28,421 nt of DNA from Gloeophyllum trabeum ATCC 11539. Lineage: Eukaryota > Basidiomycota > Agaricomycetes > Gloeophyllales > Gloeophyllaceae. A program made the position numbers and the translations under genes. The DNA is taken from positions 4,056,874 through 4,085,294 of the forward strand of contig NW_006920410.1 in NCBI RefSeq assembly GCF_000344685.1, written 5' to 3'. The notes under the pieces were generated by a model. That model had not been told where the DNA came from. It was given only the letters and a program-made list of their open reading frames with translations, and ran no database searches. Positions 9,856 through 18,764 of the stretch are shown here, piece after piece; within the stretch, counting starts at the first letter, position 1, and the number at the start of each line of letters is the position of its first letter.

Positions 9856-10671
9856 ATCAGCCGAGATGCCGGCTTGCTCGTCAATTTTGATGGTGGTCGT
9901 CTACAGTGTCGGTCAAGAGGGGTGCAAAACCAGAATTTTGGACACCGACCTCCAACTTTCCAGGACCCCCGGAAAGGGGGTAGGGGGGAGTCCCCCTTCC
10001 GTGTACGGACGAGCCGGACAGCGGCAGAAGCGCAATCGGACCTCATTTGGACAGCGACAATAAAATTAGAGACCCATCTTTGCCGCAGTGTCACGTGACT
10101 TTCTGGCAAGCACGAGGTCTGACATTCGTCCCAGACGGCGCGTACTAGCAGATATTCAGAAGGCATTAAATCGTGACATAGACTAAATGATAAAATTGCT
10201 TATATCGTACTACATGCGTGCAAGCGTTTATTAGAGCAATATGGGACTTGATTCGGCGACTGTGCAAGGATTAACGGGAAACTGAGCAAAGAGTGCGTAC
10301 TAGGACCCCGAACATCAATAATGACCCAGTGCAAAGGTAGGTCCGTGTTCCCGATTTGGATCTTGCACCCCTCTTGGTGTCGGTCGCTCAAAACCGACGC
10401 CTCGGGCATAGCCGAACGCGTGATGGTATCTCGTCCCCGGCAAAGACTCCAATGCATCCGAAAATAGCGCCAGTCGGCTCGGATTGCCCATAGCTTTCAG
10501 GCTATCTGATTACTTTCTCGGAATTCCAATATTAAAACTTTTGACATACTAGTCTCGTACCCATCCGTTCTGGAGAGGACGCGGACTGATCCGGTCGGAC
10601 TTTCAAAAAGTTGTGCAAGGTCCTCTCCAGAACGTCTGGTGCACTTCGTTCGAGCACTTTTATTGACGTCA
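9856..10671. repeat. 816-bp direct repeat, copy A (ends at the sequence gap)
   Basis: Appears identical to 10912-11727 (offset 1,056 bp) wherever I compared it, including complete identity of the overlapping translated frames on both strands. It runs into the N gap at 10672. It contains the 9-bp target site (10541-10549) and the first 122 bp of the left inverted repeat (10550-10671) of the Mutator-like element seen whole in copy B. No protein family was recognised in its frames. Confidence 0.85.
9914..10376. repeat. Diverged inverted-repeat pair within the duplicated block
   Basis: CAAGAGGGGTGCAA at 9914-9927 has an exact reverse complement at 10363-10376. Similarity extends inward, diverged, for roughly 30 more bases on each side (ACCGACCTCC versus CGGACCTACC). 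This is probably the remnant of an older small inverted-repeat transposon. The same arrangement recurs in copy B (10970-11432). No target duplication was identified. Confidence 0.4.
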
Positions 10672-10911
10672 NNNNNNNNNNNNNNNNNNNNNNNNNNNNN
10701 NNNNNNNNNNNNNNNNNNNNNNNNNNNNNNNNNNNNNNNNNNNNNNNNNNNNNNNNNNNNNNNNNNNNNNNNNNNNNNNNNNNNNNNNNNNNNNNNNNNN
10801 NNNNNNNNNNNNNNNNNNNNNNNNNNNNNNNNNNNNNNNNNNNNNNNNNNNNNNNNNNNNNNNNNNNNNNNNNNNNNNNNNNNNNNNNNNNNNNNNNNNN
10901 NNNNNNNNNNN
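10672..10911. other. Assembly gap (240 N)
   Basis: Run of 240 undetermined bases flanked by what appear to be two identical 816-bp blocks. Translated frames crossing it are meaningless. The true sequence between the flanks is unknown and may be absent altogether if the flanks are unmerged overlapping contig ends. Confidence 0.99.
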
Positions 10912-11727
10912 ATCAGCCGAGATGCCGGCTTGCTCGTCAATTTTGATGGTGGTCGTCTACAGTGTCGGTCAAGAGGGGTGCAAAACCAGAATTTTGGACA
11001 CCGACCTCCAACTTTCCAGGACCCCCGGAAAGGGGGTAGGGGGGAGTCCCCCTTCCGTGTACGGACGAGCCGGACAGCGGCAGAAGCGCAATCGGACCTC
11101 ATTTGGACAGCGACAATAAAATTAGAGACCCATCTTTGCCGCAGTGTCACGTGACTTTCTGGCAAGCACGAGGTCTGACATTCGTCCCAGACGGCGCGTA
11201 CTAGCAGATATTCAGAAGGCATTAAATCGTGACATAGACTAAATGATAAAATTGCTTATATCGTACTACATGCGTGCAAGCGTTTATTAGAGCAATATGG
11301 GACTTGATTCGGCGACTGTGCAAGGATTAACGGGAAACTGAGCAAAGAGTGCGTACTAGGACCCCGAACATCAATAATGACCCAGTGCAAAGGTAGGTCC
11401 GTGTTCCCGATTTGGATCTTGCACCCCTCTTGGTGTCGGTCGCTCAAAACCGACGCCTCGGGCATAGCCGAACGCGTGATGGTATCTCGTCCCCGGCAAA
11501 GACTCCAATGCATCCGAAAATAGCGCCAGTCGGCTCGGATTGCCCATAGCTTTCAGGCTATCTGATTACTTTCTCGGAATTCCAATATTAAAACTTTTGA
11601 CATACTAGTCTCGTACCCATCCGTTCTGGAGAGGACGCGGACTGATCCGGTCGGACTTTCAAAAAGTTGTGCAAGGTCCTCTCCAGAACGTCTGGTGCAC
11701 TTCGTTCGAGCACTTTTATTGACGTCA
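10912..11727. repeat. 816-bp direct repeat, copy B
   Basis: Second copy of the block at 9856-10671. It begins directly after the N run and continues into the intact Mutator-like element that starts at 11606. Because both copies hold the same transposon inserted at the same 9-bp target, they derive from one insertion event. Confidence 0.85.
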
Positions 11728-11856
11728 TAGCGTGACAGCGGGCCGTCGGGATTTGCCATCTTTCCCGCCCAAAACGTTAGTTTGAAGATGCTATTTTTGT
11801 CTCGTGTACCGCGTCTTCGTGCATTCAATATACCACTCAGCAAATCTTAAATCAAC

Positions 11857-12484
11857 ATGGCGAGCGAGCAAACATTTTCTTCACCAAGGAGGGAGTTTCA
11901 CTTTCTATACAATAATGAAGAGTACTACAGTGAGCCTGACACGGACGACAAACCAGACATTGCGGAAGGGGCCCGGGCAAGCTCAGATAGCGAAGAAGAG
12001 GCTGAATACGACCTCAATCAAACAAATGAGGCTGGGACATTGACCATGAAGGTTAAGAAGATCCTCACTTTAATGTCCGAGTTGAACTTGGACCTAGCAG
12101 AATTTCTGCGAGCCGTCAGCTGGGGTGATCCAGGGTGTACATCGGACATGCAAGTGTCCTATCATCGCATGAGGCTCATGCGCAGCGCAGAGCTTCCTGC
12201 GATAGTCCATAGCTGGTGGAAGGCGCCGAGAACAGTTGGCTCTATCAATCGGAGGCCAGGCTCGTAACCACCCTCTACAACAGATTGAGGCAGAATCTAT
12301 GTCTACCGATATTCTGCCCTCAATAGCGGTACGACAGGGTGGTCACGAGCCTAATCGGAGGCCAATGGCTGCTCGGGCGGTAATGGAGCATTTCGCGGCT
12401 GAATGCATCAAATCGGTCATCGACATTGAAATCGATCAATTGTCTGGCGATTTAGTTAGCAATGTCAAGGACGATAGCGAATAA
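11857..12484 (+). pseudogene. Captured gene fragment inside the MULE, interrupted by a palindromic insertion
   Basis: ATG at 11857 opens a frame with an acidic N-terminus (EEYYSEPDTDDKPD, SDSEEEAEYD). A domain follows with TLTMKVKKILTLMSELNLDL, AEFLRAVSWGDPGC, LMRSAELPAIVHSWWKAP and NRRP. From memory this resembles the N-terminal part of the large Agaricomycete proteins annotated with DUF6589. The frame meets TAA (12265-12267) inside an inserted palindrome. It resumes in the next frame at 12365 (MAARAVMEHFAAECIKSV) and ends at TAA 12482-12484, overlapping an AATAAA. The frame shift equals the 106-bp offset between the two target copies, so removing the insertion gives about 173 residues. That is far shorter than the several-hundred-residue family, so the fragment was probably truncated at capture. 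Confidence 0.7.
12258..12352. mobile_element. Short palindromic MITE nested in the captured gene
   Basis: About 95 bp with inverted termini AGGCTCGTAACCACCCT (12258-12274) and AGGGTGGTCACGAGCCT (12336-12352), one mismatch. A further inner pair ATTGAGGCAGAAT / ATTCTGCCCTCAAT makes nearly the whole insert able to fold on itself. It is flanked by the direct repeat AATCGGAGGCC (12247-12257 and 12353-12363), an 11-12 bp target duplication that encodes Asn-Arg-Arg-Pro in both copies. It inserted after the host gene fragment was already in place. Confidence 0.75.
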
Positions 12485-12660
12485 AATTAGAACGCGTCAG
12501 ATCACGGGGCCGTGACATACGTGACACTATGACGTCAATAATAGTGCTCGAACGAAGTGCACCAGACGTTCTGGAGAGGACCTTGCACAACTTTTTGAAA
12601 GTCCGACCGGATCAGTCCGCGTCCTCTCCAGAACGGATGGGTACGAGACTATTGACATAC

Positions 12661-13034
12661 CTGAAAAGTGAATTTGAAGCGGAGTTGCGCACGAGTTACC
12701 ATATATGGCCACATGCTGATGGTTGTGAACTTGTGATTAGTAATACACCCTAACCCTAATGCAGTTAACCCACTAGCTGCGGCATCCGTAGCCACTTCTG
12801 GGAGGTGTAAATAGTATTCAGAATTTGAATTTATCTTTATCTTGGAGGTCAAAGCAGACTCTCGGGTGGCGGCACTGCGCGCCGCCACCCTCGGCCAGGA
12901 CGTCGGGGCGAAGTGTGTTCCCCAAATGAGGCAAATGTAAATGCATTAGCCAATAGAATGCGATTATCTAAGATTCTGTAAACTTATTACTAAGCAAAAG
13001 ACCGAACTACTGTCAAATATAAGCATAATTACTA
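12661..13034. other. AT-rich inter-element spacer with a strong GC hairpin
   Basis: No gene seen. Contains CCCTAACCCTAA at 12748-12759, two units of a telomere-like repeat and possibly chance. It also has a perfect 10-bp GC-rich hairpin: GGGTGGCGGC at 12864-12873, loop ACTGCGC, GCCGCCACCC at 12881-12890. Surrounding sequence is AT-rich, so the hairpin stands out. Confidence 0.5.
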
Positions 13035-13970
13035 TGGATAATTCTAATTAACAACCCCCCTGGAAGCAACAACCCCGGGTTGTTTGCTTACAAATCATCA
13101 ACCCCCCAAAGAACTGATTTACTGTAGATAATATGTTTTTGTCACTTCTGTCACTGCCCTATCGGTAGACGAGTTCCTAGTACTGGTACCTCACACGTAT
13201 TCGGCTGGTAACATGACTGTAGACATGCTAAAATAACTAGAATCAGTGCCAGCCAGTACCAGCCACAGAACTTTGTAAGTCCAAAGTGTTGAAGTAGGCA
13301 CTGACTTAGCTGCCAGGTTCTACAACGTACCAGAACGTACCGGAACTCTCTGGAACATTCTGGTATATTCCATTATTGTACAAGGCATGGGGCTCATGTG
13401 GGTCAGTGACATCATAAGTGGAGTTCAGTAGGATTAGGGATACTCCACGTAGCTTAGTCAGCCTATGGGCCACAGTGTATATAAACCCTGCAGCTCTGCT
13501 GCCTAATGAAAAAAGGGTCGTTTATACGAGCTTTACCAGTAGCTACAGCATCCAACCAATACAGGTGAGTTGTGCAGGGCGCACTGTGCGTGCTGCTGCC
13601 TCCATAACTCTTCATCACAAAGATCACCATTCTAGGTGAAAACTGTGACCCATCTGCGAGAAATATAAACCCGTATACCCGGTGCCACGGGTCGCGGTGT
13701 GGACCGTCCAAGCACCACACCTGAGCAACCCCCATTTTGAATACTGCGGTGGCACCCTCACCCAACGTTAGTAGCCTTGACTGGGAGAGCGTCAGCCTAA
13801 TATTTTTGTAGCTATGTACATAGAGTGAAGTCCAAGTAAACCGATGCAATGCAGACTGATAGAGTAAGATGTCACATGTGACTGCTGATGGACAACTAGG
13901 GTTGCTGGATAATGGCATGGGTTGCTGAGGGGTTACTGCTCCCAGGGGGGTTGTTGATTAGAATTATCCA
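13035..13970. mobile_element. Non-autonomous inverted-repeat DNA transposon (hAT-like target size)
   Basis: A 936-bp element with about 42-bp terminal inverted repeats beginning TGGATAATTCTAAT and continuing AACAACCCCCCTGG, four mismatches between ends. The flanking direct repeat is ATTACTA (13028-13034 and 13971-13977), extendable to 8 bp AATTACTA if the element ends one base earlier, which would fit a hAT-type element. The interior holds no recognisable transposase. It has a TATA box (13478-13485) and a good 5' splice site (CAG followed by GTGAGT at 13565), as if the promoter and first exon of an autonomous ancestor remained after internal deletion. Confidence 0.7.
13478..13485 (+). promoter_or_regulatory. 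TATA box inside the 936-bp element
   Basis: GTGTATATAAACCC is a textbook TATA context. About 80 bp downstream, ACAG followed by GTGAGT (13565-13570) would be the donor of a first intron. No open frame follows on the plus strand, so any transcript would be non-coding. Confidence 0.45.
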
Positions 13971-13977
13971 ATTACTA

Positions 13978-14493
13978 CCCCTATGTCAGGTCCCGTTCTG
14001 GTTACACAGTTCTTGATACTGAGAGTGTCAGGTAAGCTTGAGGGCATGATGAGCTGACTTATGGAGATCTAGAACCATATGATATGCCCTCATACAGCAC
14101 TATTCTTGGAGTAAGGTCACCTTGAAGGGGCAATGGGACCTCTCTGAGTGAGCATACCTCACCTACATCATTCAACTCCAGGATCATTCCCTCAGCGAAA
14201 TCCGTGGTATTGAAATTTCTAAAAGTGAATGCTTACATAATCGATCAAAAAATCAAAATTGCAGGATTACACATCTTTTGGCCAGGTTTATGTTTCAAAT
14301 GTTTTTCTGAAGGTCTGCGGCACCTTAATTAAGGCACTATGGAGGTGCCAATCCTTAGGGACCGACACTGTACTGGGGTTGAGCATCAGTTAGTGGTCCG
14401 AAAAGGCACTGAGTAGTGGTTTAATAGGCTGAGTGGACCAAACCATGGGTGGGCTGACAGGTAGATGATGCATCATGCATGGAGCATTGTTGA
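13978..14493. other. Non-coding spacer in the transposon island
   Basis: Stop-rich in all frames, with no recognisable gene. Contains an imperfect inverted pair GAGGGCATGATGAG / TGATATGCCCTCAT around 14040-14093, probably remains of older elements. Confidence 0.45.
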
Positions 14494-14495
14494 TA

Positions 14496-14928
14496 TGGTG
14501 CTCGGCACTTAGTCACCGCCAACTTTGTACATTGGCCAATTTGGCCCCGAGAAATATTCAAAATTCAAAAGGTAGATTTTGCAGCTTGGATAGCTCCTGA
14601 AAGGGTCCTGTTGCTCGGAAAATGCTTAAAACCATCATACTGAGGGGAAAACAAAACATTATACTGACATAAGGTTTGAGTTGTATTTATAAGCATACCA
14701 TATATGGTTGCATATACGTCCATCTACAGTAAGTACGCACCTGTATGGCCAATTTTGTTTAGGTCAGATTTATATCTCATTCAATTTTTGGTATTTCAAA
14801 AATCGGTCTCATGGAAATGATCCTCTCATCAATCGGAGCATTTTCACCAGAGGGATAAGAAAACCATGGAAATTTGGACCTTGCATAACTGTTTTACAAA
14901 TGTAGTGGTGACTAAGTGCTGAGCACCA
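14496..14928. mobile_element. Tc1/mariner-pogo type MITE (TA target)
   Basis: A 433-bp element with 22-bp inverted ends TGGTGCTCGGCACTTAGTCACC and GGTGACTAAGTGCTGAGCACCA (one mismatch), flanked by TA on both sides (14494-14495 and 14929-14930). TA duplication with short inverted repeats indicates a Tc1/mariner superfamily MITE, pogo/Fot1 type most likely in fungi. The interior is AT-rich and has no coding frame of note. Confidence 0.75.
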
Positions 14929-14930
14929 TA

Positions 14931-15616
14931 GTGTGTTTAGAAGTGTTTCCACAGCTGTAGGTGCATTGGCTGTCCCAGGGTGGTGTGATATAGGTGGAGA
15001 ACTGGTGCTAAGTCACCAAGGGGTGGTCTGGGTAGGCCCAATATTGATGCACATGGTGGGACATGCTAATATACACTAAGGGAAGTGTGTTATAACCCAT
15101 AGTAACACAAGTGGTAGCCATGGGGGTCCATAGGAGGAGTACTACCCAAAGTGGTACTTAGCCACCTGTTGCTCAGATTCTCTTGGAGTCTTATGCATAC
15201 ATGTAGCCTTATATGGGCTGAGTACAATCCCCCAATGGCAAGCAATATGGTGTAGTAATAGGGTGGAAAAATGCGAAAAGCTGTCCCAGAGCCAGTGGTG
15301 AAGAATATTTTTGTGCAGCAATGGATAGCCCATGTTACCTAGATATGATTGAGACAAGATTTATCTCTGCGACACTATTTGGACCGCTACATTAGTCGCA
15401 ACATCAAACAATAGGGATAAATAAACCCCAGATCTGGAAATAGGCTGTAGATCCTGAAGGTACGCGACGTTTGGATCCGATAAGATTAGATGCAAAAACG
15501 CAGCTGGGTTAGGGGTACGTACCCCGTCGGCACGGTGTGACGAACCGCCGGACTTTAGTTCTGACCAGGGCTCGTTTTCACTCCGCCCAGCGTGTCTGCA
15601 TGGCTATTCTCTAAGA
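14931..15616. other. Non-coding spacer and upstream region of the decarboxylase gene
   Basis: 14931-15360 is stop-rich and repeat-like. It contains another TTAGCCACC motif (15158-15166) resembling the MITE end, possibly a broken relative. From about 15400 composition changes towards that of the gene, and 15400-15616 probably holds its promoter. No clear TATA box was seen. Confidence 0.4.
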
Positions 15617-17355
15617 ATGGCTACGATTCTACGATATAGGGAGACAGTGTGCCTCAGGGCAGCACGTATACCTCTGCCAGCAAAATCATCACCTGAGATA
15701 AAAACAAGTTACCAGTTTCCCCGACGGTCGTACACTACAGGCCCTGGGGCAGAGAGTGCGAAGGATAGAAGTCGTCCATTATATCGTTAGTGCCCTCAAG
15801 ATTTATGTTTGTCAGCGAAGAGCTAAATGGACGCTTGCCAGAAAGACTCTCCGCCGCTTGGAGGGATACACCAACGAAATGGTACCCGCTTCCCCTAGCC
15901 GTCGGTGCGCTGCTTCTGGTAGCCGTTGACTATCGCAAAAACCACCTAGGGAAGGAAGTCCATGTCGATGAGCATGGGAATGAGATTGTCAAGCTTAAAG
16001 GGCCTTGGCAGGTGTGTTGCGCAGTCTTGCTACTTTGTATAAATCCTCATCCTGGTTCTGGTAGGTCCATGTCATCGGTGCCCTCCCGCTGAAGAATCTC
16101 TCTCGCTTGTGGGGATACCTCAACTCGCTAGAGCTCCCCGTATGGTTCCGTCCCTTCGGCTTTCGCCTCTACGCTTGGGTCTTCGGTTGCAACCTGAATG
16201 AGATCGACCCTGACGACCTTACGCAGTATGCCTCTCTCGGCGAGTTTTTCTATCGCAAGCTCAAGCCTGGTGCGCGACCCGTAGCGAATGCTCCACTTGT
16301 ACGTTTCATTCCCTTCACTCTTCTTCACACTCAAACTTCCGTAGGTGAGCCCCGCGGACGGACGCGTTTTGCATTTCGGCACGATACAAGGCTCGCGCGT
16401 TGAGCAAGTGAAGGGCCTCACTTACTCCCTGGACGCCCTGCTCGGCGTCGAGTCCTTATCAACCCCGCCACCGTCGCCCATCGAAGCGCCGCAGCGCGAC
16501 ATGGCCGTTGTGCACGATGAGGAATTTGCCAATGTCAACGGAATCGAGTACAGCCTCGGTCACCTGCTCGGTTCATCGTCTTCTTCTCCCCGTGATGCGG
16601 GGAAGGACGGGGCGAGCCATCAGAATCAGCCCCCGCCCCCGCACAAGCACGGTGAGCAGATTGACGCGTCAGTAGAGTCTGAGCAATCGCTCGGCGACAC
16701 GATCCAGCACGACACGTCTGTCGCAGCTGAGATGGGGGTGCGCCCCTCTCTGCAGCGCCGGGGCAGCATCTCGGGCGCGTCTGTGAAGCCTGGCAACGGC
16801 CTGTTCTTCGCTGTCATCTATCTTGCGCCCGGGGACTACCACCGCTTCCACTCGCCCACGGCGTGGGTCGTCGAGAAGCGGAGACATTTTGTCGGGGAGT
16901 TGTACAGCGTGTCGCCGTATATGGCGAAGCGGCTGGAGAATCTGTTTGTGCTGAATGAGCGGGTGGCGCTGCTCGGGCGGTGGAGGTATGGGTTCTTCAG
17001 TATGGTCCCCGTAGGCGCAACGAATGTCGGGAGCATCAAAATCAACTTCGATACGGTAAGCATTTCGTGACCGTTCGCTCCTGTTGCATGCCATTCACGC
17101 CAAGCACAGGCCCTGCGCACGAATGTCCGCACGCGCATTCGCCCGCCTCCAGGCACGTACACCGAGGCTGTCTACTCGGCTGCCTCTCCGATACTGAACG
17201 GGCAGCCGCTGCGGCCTGCGGAGGAGATGGGCGGGTTTTGCCTCGGGAGCACGATTGTGCTCGTGTTCGAGGCGCCCAAGACGTTTCGGTTTACGGTTGC
17301 CGAGGGGGAGAAGGTGAAGGTGGGGCAGAAGATGGGAGAGATTGTCGACGTGTAG
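15617..17355 (+). CDS. PSD1: Phosphatidylserine decarboxylase, mitochondrial type
   Basis: Converts phosphatidylserine to phosphatidylethanolamine at the mitochondrial inner membrane; pyruvoyl enzyme made by self-cleavage. Secure exons: 15816-16011, 16065-16298, 16345-17055 and 17110-17355. Seen: [20 protein letters not shown] (membrane segment), [57 protein letters not shown] with the conserved His, and [12 protein letters not shown], where cleavage before Ser makes the pyruvoyl group. A polar insert of about 120 residues (Pro/Ser/His-rich) follows [11 protein letters not shown] and itself contains [11 protein letters not shown], a near-duplicate. The first exon is uncertain. ATG 15617 opens an Arg-rich leader like a mitochondrial presequence; joining at donor 15730 (GTACAC) to 15816 keeps frame (499 aa), but that donor is weak. 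ATG 15805 is an alternative start without leader. Confidence 0.9.
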
Positions 17356-17466
17356 AGGAGATGCTGGGCTATGACGCAGATGTGGATGTAATATACACAT
17401 AATGTAATACAGCGGTAAAAGTACAGCAAGGCCACTCATCGCACTACATACGCCTTGGAAGCAAGA

Positions 17467-18428
17467 TCAAGCGTACCGCGTGAACGTGCCCATGGTCGTG
17501 AACGTCTCCTTCTGCTTCGGCTTCGACGGATCGCCGTAGAGCGACTTGACGGCGTCGCTCATGCCCGCCTTGCGCTTAGCCTCCTCGAGCGCGAGGCTGG
17601 TCACCACCGCGCGGCTCGTCGCTGCGATGTTGGGGTTGACAGTCGGCGCTGCCGTGGGCGATGATTTCTTCTTCTTTGGCGGGTCAGAGGATTCGGGATC
17701 GGCAGCCTTGCGCTTCTTGGACTTCTTGGGCTCGGCGGCGCGCTTGGCCTCCATGCGCGCGCGGAGAAGGGACTCGTCGTCCGGCGAGGGGTTGAGCGGG
17801 ATGATGTCGGTGGACTTGGAGTACTTGGCGCCGCACTGCGGGCAGAGCTCGAGCTGCTCTTCGTCCTTCTCTGGGGTGGTGCTGCCCTCTTTCCCTGGCT
17901 CCTTCTCCTTCGCAGATGAGAGGGACTTGAGCCCCGAAAGGGAGAAGACGCAGCCGCAGGGCGCGAGGTACGCGAAAGGCTGCGCGCCGTTCATCTCCTT
18001 GAACGTGAGCGGGCACACGAACTTCGGCGTCTCCTCGTTCTCGCCCTCTCCCCTCCCCTTGCCCTTGCCCTTCGTCGCTGGGTTCGCGGTCAGCTTAAGC
18101 TCCTTGACGTCCTTGAGCGAGCGGATGTGCCCCGCAACCGCAGCGCCGTCTGCCCCGTAGCTTGCGCGGTCGAGCAGGAACTCGAGCAGAGCGTCTTTGT
18201 TGAAGAGCCGGCCTAGAGGGCAGGCGACGATGGGTTCTTCGAGGCGCCGCTTGGAGAGCGCGCAGAAGAACCAGCGGGCGCGGGTTTGGTTCGCTTTGTC
18301 CGCTTGTTCAGCCTAAATTGTCACATTAGGGAGGAATTCGGATGGGAAATGAAGAGTGCAAGACAGACCTTTGCTTTGGTGCGGACAAGGTCGCGCCTGT
18401 CCGGGATACTGCCACCATCATTACCCAT
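17467..18428 (-). CDS. RTF2: Replication termination factor 2 (RTF2), RING-like
   Basis: RTF2 proteins act at stalled or barrier-paused replication forks and resemble U-box/RING ubiquitin-ligase factors; nuclear. Two exons on the minus strand, 18369-18428 and 17467-18312, separated by a 56-nt intron, give 301 residues. Seen: MGNDGGSIPDRRDLVRTK at the start, which is the family's signature opening, then WFFCALSKRRLEEPIVACPL and GRLFNKDALLEFLL. After that come FVCPLTFKEMNGAQPFAY with LAPCGCVFS and LCPQCGAKY, the two incomplete zinc-finger halves. The C-terminal third is Lys-rich (KKSKKRKAADPE, PPKKKKSSP), likely nuclear-localisation sequence. It converges with the decarboxylase gene (111 bp between stops) and diverges from MED21, sharing a 336-bp promoter. 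Confidence 0.93.
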
Positions 18429-18764
18429 ACTTGAGACCGTCGACAAAGGTAAGAAAAGAGAGCTGAGGGGGCCAGGGAAAGGATAAAGGAAAGGATAGAG
18501 GATAGAGGCGAACGGGCGCTGCTGCACAGTGCACTTGTGTAATAAGCACGGGTGAATGCTGTCGAGCGTCTGCAATCACTGCCAATCAGTAAGTGTGGCG
18601 TGGGATTAGCTCGGCATATCCCGTAGAGTACCTTGGATATTGTGGCTGTGAGCCCCAGCACAATTACAGTCGATTGTTGTGGCTTGTCCTGCTGTTGGCT
18701 CTGTACGAGACGAGAGCTCTCCAGGTCTGCGTAGAACTGTGTGGCTGACCCATTGGCAGCGGCG
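18429..18764. promoter_or_regulatory. Shared divergent promoter between RTF2 and MED21
   Basis: A 336-bp interval between the start codons of two divergently transcribed nuclear genes, holding no gene of its own. It contains a purine-rich stretch on the plus strand (18450-18508). No clear TATA box was seen towards either gene, as is common for housekeeping promoters. Confidence 0.5.

Larger units (their letters stand above)
11606..12651. mobile_element. Mutator-like (MULE) non-autonomous element carrying a gene fragment
   Basis: A 1,046-bp element with 125-bp terminal inverted repeats (11606-11730 and 12527-12651) starting TAGTCTCGTACCC, with a single mismatch noticed near the inner end. It is flanked by the 9-bp direct repeat TTGACATAC (11597-11605 and 12652-12660). 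Long inverted repeats with a 9-bp target duplication are the classic signature of Mutator-like elements. Each inverted repeat contains its own 14-bp inverted pair (GTTCTGGAGAGGAC at 11623-11636 with its complement at 11676-11689). No transposase is encoded. The interior carries a cellular-looking coding sequence, as in Pack-MULEs of plants. Confidence 0.85.

Noticed and set aside
10497..11222. 241-codon minus-strand frame across the N run
   Set aside because: About 80 of its codons are undetermined bases; the rest comes from the two copies of the repeat.
12748..12759. Interstitial telomere repeat CCCTAACCCTAA
   Set aside because: Only two units; expected by chance or from decayed element sequence, so no claim of a telomere fusion or insertion.
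13463..13918. 151-codon minus-strand frame inside the 936-bp element
   Set aside because: Considered as a transposase remnant, but no catalytic motif or known domain is visible, and the promoter signals point along the plus strand.
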